This document shows, piece after piece, positions 14,501 to 26,318 of a stretch of 64,000 nucleotides of DNA (positions are counted from its first letter, which is position 1; the number at the start of each line of letters is the position of its first letter). The notes beneath the pieces were generated by a model that was not told the DNA's origin, ran no database searches, and saw only the letters and a list, made by a program, of their open reading frames with translations. Both the position numbers and the translations under genes were made by a program. The DNA is from Chamaelirium japonicum (taxonomy: Eukaryota; Streptophyta; Magnoliopsida; Liliales; Melanthiaceae): positions 372,001 to 436,000 of the forward strand of contig CANTAL010000138.1 of the NCBI GenBank assembly GCA_947650365.1, in the 5' to 3' direction.

Positions 14501-15503
14501 TGAGTAAGAATGGATCGTACAAATGAATTAGAATGGATTGAATTAGAATGAATCGTACGAATGAATTAGAATGGATACATTCGTGCAAAAGAATTAGAAT
14601 GGATCATATGAATGAATTAGAATGGATCGTTTGAGTGAAATAGAATGGATCGTATGAATGAATTAGAATGGATCGTGCGAATGAATTAGAATGGATCGTA
14701 CGAATGAATTAGAATAGATTATGCGAATGAATTAGAATGGATCGTACGAATGAATTAGAATGGATCGTACGAATGAATTAGAATGGATCGTATGAGTGAA
14801 GTAGAATGGATCGTACGAATGAATTTGAATGGATCGTACGAAGGAATTAGAATGGATCGTACGAAGGAATTAGAATGGATCATGCTAATGAATTAGAATT
14901 GATCGTACGAATGAATTAGAATAGATTGTGCGAATGAATTAGAATGGATCGTACGAATGAAATAGAATGGATCGTACGAATGAATTAGAATGGATACATT
15001 CGTGCGAATGAATTAGAATGGATCATTTCAATGAATTAGAATGGATCGTTTGAGTGAATGCGAATGGATCGTGCGAATGAATTAGAATGGATTGTACGAA
15101 TGAATTAGAATGGATCGAATGAATTAGAATGGATCGTACGAATGAAATAGAATGGATCGTACGAATGAATTGGAATGGATACATTCGTGCGAATGAATTA
15201 GAATGGATCGTATGAATGAATTAGAGTGGCTACATTCGTACAAATGAATTAGAATGGATCGTGCGAATGAATTAGAATGGATCGTGCGAATGAATTAGAA
15301 TGGATCGTATGAATGAATTAGATTGGATCGTATTAATGAATTAGAATGGATCGTGCGAATGAATTAGAATGGATCGTACGAATGAATTAGAATGGATCGT
15401 ACGAATGACTTAGAATGGATCGTCCGAATTAATTAGAATGGATCATGCGAATGAATTAGAATGGATTGAATTAGAATGAATCGTACGAATGAGTAAGAAT
15501 GGA
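14501..15503 (-). repeat. R block 8
   Basis: Reverse units inside the first 2,851-bp copy. It ends in J7, the perfect 14-bp palindrome GAATGGATCCATTC (15497-15510), where R and F units meet with no extra base. Confidence 0.93.
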
Positions 15504-16520
15504 TCCATTCTATTTCATTCGTACGATCCATTCTAATTCATTCATACGATCCTTTCTAATTCATTCGCACGATCCATTCTAATTCATTAATACGATCCAA
15601 TCTAATTCATTCATACGATCCATTCTAATTCATTCGTACGATCCATTCTAATTCATTCGCATGATCCATTCTAATTCATTCGCACGATCCATTCTAATTC
15701 ATTTGTACGAATGTAGCCACTCTAATTCATTCATACGATCCATTCTAATTCATTCACACGAATGTATCCATTCCAATTCATTCGTACGATCCATTCTATT
15801 TCATTCGTATGATCCATTCTAATTCATTCGATCCATTCAAATTCATTCGTACAATCCATTCTAATTCATTCGCACGATCCATTCGCATTCACTCAAACGA
15901 TCCATTCTAATTCATTCGTACGATCTATTCTAATTCATTCGTACGATCCATTCTAATTCATTCGTACGATTCATTCTAATTCAATCCATTCAAATTCATT
16001 CGTACGATCCATTCTTACTCATTCGTACGATCCATTCTAATTCATTCGCACGAATGAATCCATTCTAATTCATTTGTACGATCCATTCTAATTCATTCGT
16101 ACAATCTATTCTAATTCATTCGAACGATCCATTCTAAGTCATTCGTACGATCCATTCGAATTCATTCGTACGATCCATTCTAATTCATTCGCACGATCCA
16201 TTCTATTTCATTCGTACGATCCATTCTAATTCATTCGCACGAATGATCCATTCCAATTCATTCGTACGATCCATTCTAATTCATTCGCACAATCTATTCT
16301 AATTCATTCGTACGATCAATTCTAATTCATTCGCACGTATCCATTCTAATTCATTCATACGATCCTTTACAATCCATTCTAATTCATTCACACGATCCAT
16401 TCTTACTCATTCTTACGATCCATTCTAACTCATTCGTACGATCCATTCTAATTCATTCTAATTCAATCCATTCTAATTCATTCACACAATCCATTCTAAT
16501 TCATTCGTACGATCCACTCA
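15504..16520 (+). repeat. F block 8
   Basis: Forward units in the first 2,851-bp copy, including CGCATTCACTCAAACG near 15885 and the 28-bp form with GAATGAATCC near 16050. It ends at J5 (GATCCACTCACATACGAATA). Confidence 0.93.
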
Positions 16521-16683
16521 CATACGAATAAATTAGAATGAATTAGAATGGATTGTGTGAATGAATTAGAATGGATCGTATGAATGAATTAGAATGGATC
16601 GTGCGAATGAATTAGAATGGATCGTGCGAATGAATTAGAATATGGATCGTACGAAGGAATTAGAATGGATCGTACGAATGAAT
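16521..16683 (-). repeat. R block 9 (short)
   Basis: About seven reverse units between J5 and J3. The J3 boundary is GAATTCGAATGTATCCTTTC (16680 onward), a switch built on an EcoRI-type GAATTC palindrome. Confidence 0.92.
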
Positions 16684-17351
16684 TCGAATGTATCCTTTCT
16701 AATTCATTCGTACGATCCATTCTAATTCCTTCGTACGATCCATTCTAATTCATTCGTACGATCCATTCTAATTCATTCGCACGATCCATTCTAATTCATT
16801 CATACGATCCATTCTATTTCATTCATACGATCCATTCTAATTCATTCATACGATCTATTCTAATTCTTTCGCACGAATGTATCCATTCTAATTCATTCGT
16901 ACGATCCATTCTAATCCATTCGCACGATCCATTCTAATTCATTCTTACAATCCATTCTAATTCTTTTGCATGAATGTATCCATTCTAATTCATTCGTTCG
17001 ATCCATTCTAATTCATTCGTACGATCCATTCTAATTCATTCGCACGATCCATTTTAATTCATTCGTACGATCCATTCTAATTCATTCGTACGATCCATTC
17101 TAATTCATTCGCATAATCTATTCTAATTCATTCGTACGATCCATTCTAATTCATTCGCACGATCCATTCTAATTCATTCATACGATCCATTCTATTTCAC
17201 TCAAACGATCCATTCTAATTCATTCATATGATCCATTCTAATTCTTTTGCACGAATGTTTCCATTCTAATTCATTCGTTCGATCCATTCTATTTCATTCG
17301 TACGATCCATTCTAATTCATTCGCACGATCCATTCTAATTCATGCATACGA
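16684..17351 (+). repeat. F block 9
   Basis: Forward units spanning the boundary between the two 2,851-bp copies (about 17054). The 3' third repeats F block 7 with a few differences. It ends at the second J4 junction, exactly 2,851 bp after the first. Confidence 0.93.
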
Positions 17352-18354
17352 TGAGTAAGAATGGATCGTACAAATGAATTAGAATGGATTGAATTAGAAT
17401 GAATCGTACGAATGAATTAGAATGGATACATTCGTGCAAAAGAATTAGAATGGATCATATGAATGAATTAGAATGGATCGTTTGAGTGAAATAGAATGGA
17501 TCGTATGAATGAATTAGAATGGATCGTGCGAATGAATTAGAATGGATCGTACGAATGAATTAGAATAGATTATGCGAATGAATTAGAATGGATCGTACGA
17601 ATGAATTAGAATGGATCGTACGAATGAATTAGAATGGATCGTATGAGTGAAGTAGAATGGATCGTACGAATGAATTAGAATGGATCGTACGAAGGAATTA
17701 GAATGGATCGTACGAAGGAATTAGAATGGATCATGCTAATGAATTAGAATTGATCGTACGAATGAATTAGAATAGTTTGTGCGAATGAATTAGAATGGAT
17801 CGTACGAATGAAATAGAATGGATCGTACGAATGAATTAGAATGGATACATTCGTGCGAATGAATTAGAATGGATCATTTCAATGAATTAGAATGGATCGT
17901 TTGAGTGAATGCGAATGGATCGTGCGAATGAATTAGAATGGATTGTACGAATGAATTAGAATGGATCGAATGAATTAGAATGGATCGTACGAATGAAATA
18001 GAATGGATCGTACGAATGAATTGGAATGGATACATTCGTGCGAATGAATTAGAATGGATCGTATGAATGAATTAGAGTGGCTACATTCGTACAAATGAAT
18101 TAGAATGGATCGTGCGAATGAATTAGAATGGATCGTGCGAATGAATTAGAATGGATCGTATGAATGAATTAGATTGGATCGTATTAATGAATTAGAATGG
18201 ATCGTGCGAATGAATTAGAATGGATCGTACGAATGAATTAGAATGGATCGTACGAATGACTTAGAATGGATCGTTCGAATTAATTAGAATGGATCATGCG
18301 AATGAATTAGAATGGATTGAATTAGAATGAATCGTACGAATGAGTAAGAATGGA
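17352..18354 (-). repeat. R block 10 (copy of R block 8)
   Basis: Repeats 14501-15503 at an offset of 2,851 with scattered substitutions (for example TAGATTGTG to TAGTTTGTG near 17773 and CGTCCG to CGTTCG near 18272). It ends in the second J7 palindrome (18348-18361). Confidence 0.95.
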
Positions 18355-19371
18355 TCCATTCTATTTCATTCGTACGATCCATTCTAATTCATTCATACGA
18401 TCCTTTCTAATTCATTCGCACGATCCATTCTAATTCATTAATACGATCCAATCTAATTCATTCATACGATCCATTCTAATTCATTCGTACGATCCATTCT
18501 AATTCATTCGCATGATCCATTCTAATTCATTCGCACGATCCATTCTAATTCATTTGTACGAATGTAGCCACTCTAATTCATTCATACGATCCATTCTAAT
18601 TCATTCGCACGAATGTATCCATTCCAATTCATTCGTACGATCCATTCTATTTCATTCGTATGATCCATTCTAATTCATTCGATCCATTCAAATTCATTCG
18701 TACAATCCATTCTAATTCATTCGCACGATCCATTCGCATTCACTCAAACGATCCATTCTAATTCATTCGTACGATCTATTCTAATTCATTCGTACGATCC
18801 ATTCTAATTCATTCGTACGATTCATTCTAATTCAATCCATTCTAATTCATTCGTACGATCCATTCTTACTCATTCGTACGATCCATTCTAATTCATTCGC
18901 ACGAATGAATCCATTCTAATTCATTTGTACGATCCATTCTAATTCATTCGTACAATCTATTCTAATTCATTCGAACGATCCATTCTAAGTCATTCGTACG
19001 ATCCATTCGAATTCATTCGTACGATCCATTCTAATTCATTCGCACGATCCATTCTATTTCATTCGTACGATCCATTCTAATTCATTCGCACGAATGATCC
19101 ATTCCAATTCATTCGTACGATCCATTCTAATTCATTCGCACAATCTATTCTAATTCATTCGTACGATCAATTCTAATTCATTCGCACGTATCCATTCTAA
19201 TTCATTCATACGATCCTTTACAATCCATTCTAATTCATTCGCACGATCCATTCTTACTCATTCTTACGATCCATTCTAACTCATTCGTACGATCCATTCT
19301 AATTCATTCTAATTCAATCCATTCTAATTCATTCACACAATCCATTCTAATTCATTCGTACGATCCACTCA
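18355..19371 (+). repeat. F block 10 (copy of F block 8)
   Basis: Repeats 15504-16520. Differences are mostly CpG-type (CACACG versus CGCACG near 18604 and 19240). It ends at the second J5. Confidence 0.95.
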
Positions 19372-19534
19372 CATACGAATAAATTAGAATGAATTAGAAT
19401 GGATTGTGTGAATGAATTAGAATGGATCGTATGAATGAATTAGAATGGATCGTGCGAATGAATTAGAATGGATCGTGCGAATGAATTAGAATATGGATCG
19501 TACGAAGGAATTAGAATGGATCGTACGAATGAAT
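19372..19534 (-). repeat. R block 11 (copy of R block 9)
   Basis: Repeats 16521-16683, including the two extra bases in GAATATGGATCG near 19490. It ends at the second J3. Confidence 0.95.
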
Positions 19535-19994
19535 TCGAATGTATCCTTTCTAATTCATTCGTACGATCCATTCTAATTCCTTCGTACGATCCATTCTAAT
19601 TCATTCGTACGATCCATTCTAATTCATTCGCACGATCCATTCTAATTCATTCATACGATCCATTCTATTTCATTCATACGATCCATTCTAATTCATTCAT
19701 ACGATCTATTCTAATTCTTTCGCACGAATGTATCCATTCTAATTCATTCGTACGATCCATTCTAATTCATTCGCACGATCCATTCTAATTCATTCTTACA
19801 ATCCATTCTAATTCTTTTGCATGAATGTATCCATTCTAATTCATTCGTTCGATCCATTCTAATTCATTCGTACGATCCATTCTAATTCATTCGCACGATC
19901 CATTTTAATTCATGCATACGATCCAATCTAATTCATTCATACGATCCATTCTAATTCATTCGCACGAATGTATCCATTCTAATTCATTCGTACA
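19535..19994 (+). repeat. F block 11
   Basis: Matches 16684 onward until about 19912, where the duplication ends. It then runs into J2, CGTACATGTATG, centred on the palindrome TACATGTA (19991-19998). Confidence 0.93.
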
Positions 19995-20702
19995 TGTATG
20001 AATGAATTAGAATGGATCGTACGAATGAATTAGAGTTGATACATTCGTGCGAATGAATTAGAATGGATCGTACGAATGAATTAGATTGGATCGTATGAAT
20101 GAATTATAATGGATCATGCGAATGAATTAGAATAGATCATACGAATGAATTAGAATGGATCGTACGAATGAATTAGAATGGATACATTCGTGCAAAAGAA
20201 TTAGAATGGATTGTATGAATGAATTAGAATGGATCGTGCGAATGAATTAGAATGGATACATTCGTGCGAATGAATTAGAATGGATCGTATGAATGAATTA
20301 GATTGGATCGTATGAATGAATTAGAATGGATCGTGCGAATGAATTAGAATGGATCGTACGAATGAATTAGAATGGATCGTTTGAATGAATTAGAATGGAT
20401 CGTACTTATGAATTAGAATGGGTCATACGAATGAAATAGAATGGATCGTACGAATGAAATAGAATGGATCGTACGAAGGAATTAGAAAGGATCGTACAAA
20501 CTAATTAGAATGGATCGTATGAATGAAATAGAATAGATCGTACGAATGAATTAGAATGGATCGTATGAATGAATTAGATTGGATCGTATGAATGAATTAG
20601 AATGGGTTGTACGAATGAAATAGATTAGATCGTACGAATGAATTAGAATGGATCGTGCGAATGAATTAGAATGGGTCGTACGAATGAATTAGAATGGATA
20701 CA
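19995..20702 (-). repeat. R block 12
   Basis: Reverse units. The first 200 bp resemble the starts of the R blocks at 33653 and 35709 (the GAGTTGATACATTCGTGCG form). The last 320 bp match 2999-3300. It ends at J6. Confidence 0.92.
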
Positions 20703-22180
20703 CGATCCAGATCCATTCTAATTCATTCGCACAATCTATTCTAATTCATTCGTAGGATCCATTCTAATTCATTACTACGATCCATTCTAATTCATTCATA
20801 CGATCCATTCTAATTCATTCGTACGATCCATTCTAATTCATTCGCACGATCCATTCTAATTCATTCATACGATCCATTCTAATTCATTCGTACGATCTAT
20901 TCTATTTCATTCGTACAATCCATTCTTACTCAATCGTATGATCCATTCTAATCCATTCGCACAATCTATTCTAATTCATTCGTACGATCCATTCTATTTC
21001 ATTCGTACGATCCATTCTAATTCATACGATCCATTCTATTTCATTCATACGATCCATTTTAATTCATTCGCACGATCCATTCTAATTCATTCATACGATC
21101 CATTCTTACTCATTCGTACGATCCATTCTAATTCATTCGCACGATCCATTCTAATTCATCCGTACGATCCATTCTATTTCATTCGTACGATCCATTCTAA
21201 TTCATTCGCACAATCAATTCTAATTCATTCGTACGATCCATTCTAATTCATTCGCACGATCCATTCTAATTCATTCATACGATCCATTCTATTTCATTCG
21301 TACGATCCATTCTTACTCATTCGTACGATCCATTCTAATTCATTTGCACAAAGGTATCCATTCTATTTCAATCGTACTATCCATTCTAATTCCTTCGTAC
21401 GATCCATTCTAATTCCTTCGTACGATCCATTCTAATTCATTCGTACGATCCATTCTAATTCATTTGTACGATCCATTCTAATTCCTTCGTATGATCCATT
21501 CTAATTCATTCGTACGTTATGATTCATTCTAATTCATTCGTACGATTCATTCGAATTCAATCAATTCTAATTCATTCATACGATCCATTCTAATTCATTC
21601 GTACGATCCATTCTAATTCATTCGTACGATTCATTCTAATTCAATCATACGATCCATTCTAATTCATTCGCACAATCTATTCTAATTCATTCGTACGATC
21701 CATTCTAATTCATTCGCACGATCCATTCTAATTCATTAATATGATCCATTCTATTTCATTCGTACGATCCATTCTAATTCATTCGTACGATCCATTCTAA
21801 TTCATTCGTATGATTCATTCTAATTCAATCCATTCTAATTCATTCGTACGATCCATTCTTACTCATTCGTACGATCCATTCTAATTCATTCGCACGAATG
21901 AATCCATTCTAATTCATTCGTATGATCCATTATAATTCATTCGCATGAATGTATCCATTCTAATTCATTCGTACGATCCATTCTAATTCATTCATATGAT
22001 CCATTCTAATTCATTCGTATGATCCATTCTAATTCATTCGCACGAATGTATCCATTCTAATTCATTCGTACGATCCATTCTAATTCATTCGCACAATCTA
22101 TTCTAATTCATTCATACGATCCATTCTAATTTATTCGCACGATCCATTCTAATTCATTCATACGATCCATTCTAATTCGT
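20703..22180 (+). repeat. F block 12
   Basis: Begins like F block 3, then holds a cassette-like segment (20938-21246) and a CGTTATG variant of the GGTATG marker near 21506. It ends at a unique switch, CTAATTCGTAGAATGG (about 22180), lacking a long dyad. Confidence 0.92.
20938..21153 (+). repeat. 240-bp cassette, partial forward copy
   Basis: Contains TAATCCATTCG and the 19-bp TTCATACGATCC unit with the surrounding variants of the cassette. Its 5' part (CTTACTCAATCG) lies just upstream at about 20925. The open frame over it runs on into ordinary units. Confidence 0.8.
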
Positions 22181-25100
22181 AGAATGGATCGTACGAATGA
22201 ATTAGAATGGATACATTCGTGCAAATGAATTAGAATGGACTGTAGGAATAAATTAGAATGGATCGTACGAATGAATTAGAATATGGATCGTACGAAGGAA
22301 TTAGAATGGATCGTACGTATGAATTAGAATGGATCGTGCGAATGAATTAGAATGGATCGTATGAATGAATTAGAGTAGATACATTCGTACGAAGGAATTA
22401 GAATGGATCGTACGAATGAATTAGAATGGATTATATGATTGAATTAGAATGGATCGTACGAATGAATTATAATGGATCATGCGAATGAATTAGAATAGAT
22501 CATACGAATGAATTAGAATGGATCGTACGAATGAATTAGAATGGATACATTCGTGCAAAAGAATTAGAATGGATTGTATGAATGAATTAGAATGGATCGT
22601 GCGAATGAATTAGAATGGATACATTCGTGCGAATGAATTAGAATGGATCGTGTGAATGAATTAGATTGGATCGTATGAATGAATTAGAATGGATCGTATG
22701 AATGAATTAGAATGGATCATACGAATGAATTAGAATGGATCGTACGAATGAAATAGAATGGATTGTACAAATGAGATAGAATGGATCGTACGAATGAATA
22801 AGAATGGATACATTCATGCGAATGAATTAGAATGGATCATACGAATGAATGAGAATGGATTAATTCGTGCGAATGAATTAGAGTGGATCGTACGAATGAG
22901 TAAGAATGGATCGTACGAATGAATTAGAATGGATTAAATTAGAATGAATCGTACGAATGAATTAGAATGGATCGTACGAATGAATTAGAATGGATCATAC
23001 GAATGAATTAGAATGGATTGAATTAGAATGAATCGTATGAATAAATTAGAATGAATCATACCGTACGAATGAATTAGAATGGATCATACGAAGGAATTAA
23101 AATGGATCGTAAGAATGAATTAGAATGGATCGTACGAATGAATTAGAATGGATCGTACGAAGGAATTAGAATGGATCGTACGAAGGAATTAGAATGGATA
23201 CCTTCGTGCAAATGAATTAGAATGGATCGTACGAATGAGTAAGAATGGATCGTACGAATGAAATAGAATGGATCGTATGAATGAATTAGCATGGATCATG
23301 CGAATGAATTAGAATGGATCGTACGAATGAATTAGAATAGATTGTGCGAATGAATTAGAATGGATCGTACGAATGAATTAGAATGGATCGTACGAATGAA
23401 TTAGAATGGATCGTACGAATGAATTAGAATAGATTGTGCGAATGAATTAGAATGAAACATACCGTACGAATGAATTAGAATGGATCATACGAAGGAATTA
23501 GAATGGATCGTACGAATGAATTAGAATGGATCGTACAAAGGAATTAGAATGGATCGTACGAAGGAATTAGAATGGATAGTACGAATGAATTAGAATGGAT
23601 ACCTTCGTGCAAATGAATTAGAACGGATCGTACGAATGAGTAAGAATGGATCGTACGAATGAAATAGAATGGATCGTATGAATGAATTAGAATAGATCTT
23701 GCGAATGAATTAGAATGGATCGTACGAATGAATTAGAATAGATTGTGCGAATGAATTAGAATGGATCGTACGAATGAATTAGAATGGATCGTATGAATGA
23801 ATTAGAATGGATCGTGCGAATGAATTAGAATATATCATACGAATGAATTAGAATATGGATCGTACAAAGGAATTAGAATGGATCGTACGAATGAATTAGA
23901 ATGGATCGTCCGAAAGAATTAGAATGGATCGTATGAATGAATTAGAATGGATCGTACGAATGAATTAGAATGGATCGTATGAATGAATTAGAATGGATCG
24001 TGCGAATAAATTAGAATGGATCGTATGAATGAATTAGAATAGATTGTGCGAATGAAATAGAATGGATTGTACGAATGAGATAGAATGGATCGTACGAATG
24101 AATTAGAATGGATACATTCATGCTAATGAATTAGAATGGATTATACGAATGAATTAGAATGGATTCATTCGTGCGAATGAATTAGAATGAATCGTACGAA
24201 TGAGTAAGAATGGATCGTACGAATGAATTAGAATGGATTGAATTAGAATGAATCGTACGAATGAATTAGAATGGATCGTATGAATGAATTAGAATGGATT
24301 GAATTAGAATGAATCGTACGAATGAATTAGAATGAATCATACCGTACGAATGAATTAGAATGGATCATACGAAGGAATTAGAATGGATCGTACGAATGAA
24401 TTAGAATGGATCGTACGAATGAATTAGAATGGATCGTACGAAGGAATTAGAATGGATCGTACGAAGGAATTAGAATGGATAATACGAATGAATTAGAATG
24501 GATACCTTCGTGCAAATGAATTAGAATGGATCGTACGAATGAGTAAGAATGGATCGTACGAATGAAATAGAATGGATCGAATGAATGAATTTGAATGGAT
24601 CGTACGAAAGAATTAGAATGGATCGTACGAAGGAATTAGAATAGATCATACGAAGAAATTAGAATGGATCGTACGAATGAATTAGAATGGATCGTATGAA
24701 TGAATTAGAATGGATCGTGCGAATGAATTAAAATGGATCGTATGAATGAAATAGAATGGATCGTATGAATTAGAATGGATCGTACGAATGAAATAGAATG
24801 GATCGTACGAATGAATTAGAATAGATTGTGCGAATGGATTAGAATGGATCATACGATTGAGTAAGAATGGATTGTACGAATGAAATAGAATAGATAGTAC
24901 GAATGAATTAGAATGGATTATGCTAATGAATTAGAACTGATCGTAGGAATGAATTAGAATAGATTGTGCGAATGAATTAGAATGGATCGTACGAATGAAT
25001 TGGAATGGATACATTCGTGTGAATGAATTAGAATGGATTGTATGAATGAATTAGAGTGGATACATTCGTACAAATGAATTAGAATGGATCGTACGAATAA

Positions 25101-25263
25101 ATTAGAATGGATACATTCGTGCGAATGAATTAGAATGGATCATATGAATGAATTAGAATGGATCGTTTGAGTGAATGCGAATGGATCGTGCGAATGAATT
25201 AGAATGGATTGTACGAATGAATTAGAATGAATCGTACGAATGAATTAGAATGGATATATTCGT
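22181..25263 (-). repeat. R block 13, 3.1 kb
   Basis: The longest reverse block. It carries three or more CATACCG markers (23057, 23458 variant, 24338), each preceded by the short GGATTGAATTAGAATG form, showing internal repetition of a few hundred bp. A reverse cassette lies at 24682-24921. It ends at a J1 variant with ATATTCGTGCGAATCC (25258-25269). Confidence 0.93.
24682..24921 (-). repeat. 240-bp cassette, reverse copy 1
   Basis: Carries all cassette landmarks in reverse complement (TTAAAATGG, GAATTAGAATGG after a 19-bp unit, CGATTGAGTAAG) and ends in ATTATGC instead of ATCATGC. It therefore lacks the ATG that opens the frame in other copies. Confidence 0.88.
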
Positions 25264-25875
25264 GCGAATCCATTCTATTTCATTCGTATGATCCATTCTA
25301 ATTCATTCGCACGATCCATTCTATTTCATTCATACGATCCATTCTAATTCATTCGTACGATCCATTCTAATTCATTCGTACAATCCATTCTAATTCATTC
25401 GCACAATCTATTCTAATTCATTCGTACGATCCATTCTAATTCATTCGCACGATCCATTCTAATTCATTCATACGATCCATTCTATTTCATTCGTACGATC
25501 CATTCTTACTCATTCGTACGATCCATTCTAATTCATTTGCACGAAGGTATCCATTCTAATTCATTCGTACTATCCATTCTAATTCCTTCGTACGATCCAT
25601 TCTAATTCCTTCGTACGATCCATTCTAATTCATTCGTACGATCCATTCTAATTCATTCGTACGATCCATTCTAATTCCTTCGTATGATCCATTCTAATTC
25701 ATTCGTACGGTATGATTCATTCTAATTCATTCGTACGATTCATTCTAATTCAATCCATTCTAATTCATTCGTTCGATCCATTCTAATTCATTCGTACGAT
25801 CCATTCTAATTCATTCGTACGATTCATTCTAATTCAATCCATTCTAATTCATTCGTACGAACCATTCTTACTCAT
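25264..25875 (+). repeat. F block 13
   Basis: Forward units closely resembling the start of F block 4 (CGAAGG near 25542, GGTATG at 25709, short TTCAATCC units). It ends at J4 in inverted form: CTTACTCATCGTATGCATG is the reverse complement of the 14500 and 17351 junctions. Confidence 0.92.
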
Positions 25876-26239
25876 CGTATGCATGAATTAGAATGGATCG
25901 TGCGAATGAATTAGAATGGATCGTACGAATGAAATAGAATGGATCGAACGAATGAATTAGAATGGATACATTCGTGCGAATGAATTAGAATGGATCATAC
26001 AAATGAGTAAGAATGGATCGTACGAATGAAATAGAATGGATTGTACGAATGAATTAGAATGGATCGTACGAATGAATTAGCATTGATAATGCTAATGAAT
26101 TAGAATGGAACGTACGAATGAATTAGAATGGATCGTAGAATGGATCGTATGAATGAATTAGATTGGATCGTACGAATGAGTAAGAATGGATCATACGAAT
26201 GAATTAGAATGGATCGTACGAATGAATTAGAATAGATAC
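25876..26239 (-). repeat. R block 14
   Basis: About 15 reverse units, with an unusual partial unit GGATCGTAGAATGGATCG near 26140. It ends at a unique junction, GATACGTTTCGTACG (about 26239). Confidence 0.9.
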
Positions 26240-26318
26240 GTTTCGTACGATCCATTCTAATTCATTCGTACGATCTATTCTAATTCATTCATGCAATCCA
26301 TTCTAATTCATTCGTACA
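26240..26318 (+). repeat. F block 14 (79 bp)
   Basis: The shortest complete forward block, about 3.5 units. Both edges are unique sequences with no counterpart elsewhere. The right edge is TTCGTACAAAGGAATTAG. Confidence 0.88.

Larger units (their letters stand above)
14204..17054. repeat. 2,851-bp tandem segmental duplication, copy 1
   Basis: Every marker I compared in this segment recurs 2,851 bp later (J4 14500/17351, J7 15503/18354, J5 16520/19371, and a rare CCATTTTAATTC at 17051/19902). It includes four orientation switches. Only scattered single-base differences were noticed, so identity is likely above 99%. The start is uncertain by about 50 bp because units further left diverge gradually. 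Confidence 0.93.
17055..19905. repeat. 2,851-bp tandem segmental duplication, copy 2
   Basis: Direct, head-to-tail copy of 14204-17054. Differences seen include GAATTTG to GAATTAG (17682), TAGATTGTG to TAGTTTGTG (17773), CAAATTC to CTAATTC (18842) and several CA/CG changes. Length 2,851 is 123.96 x 23, so it is not a whole number of 23-mers, as expected where 28-, 19- and 15-bp variants are included. Confidence 0.93.
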
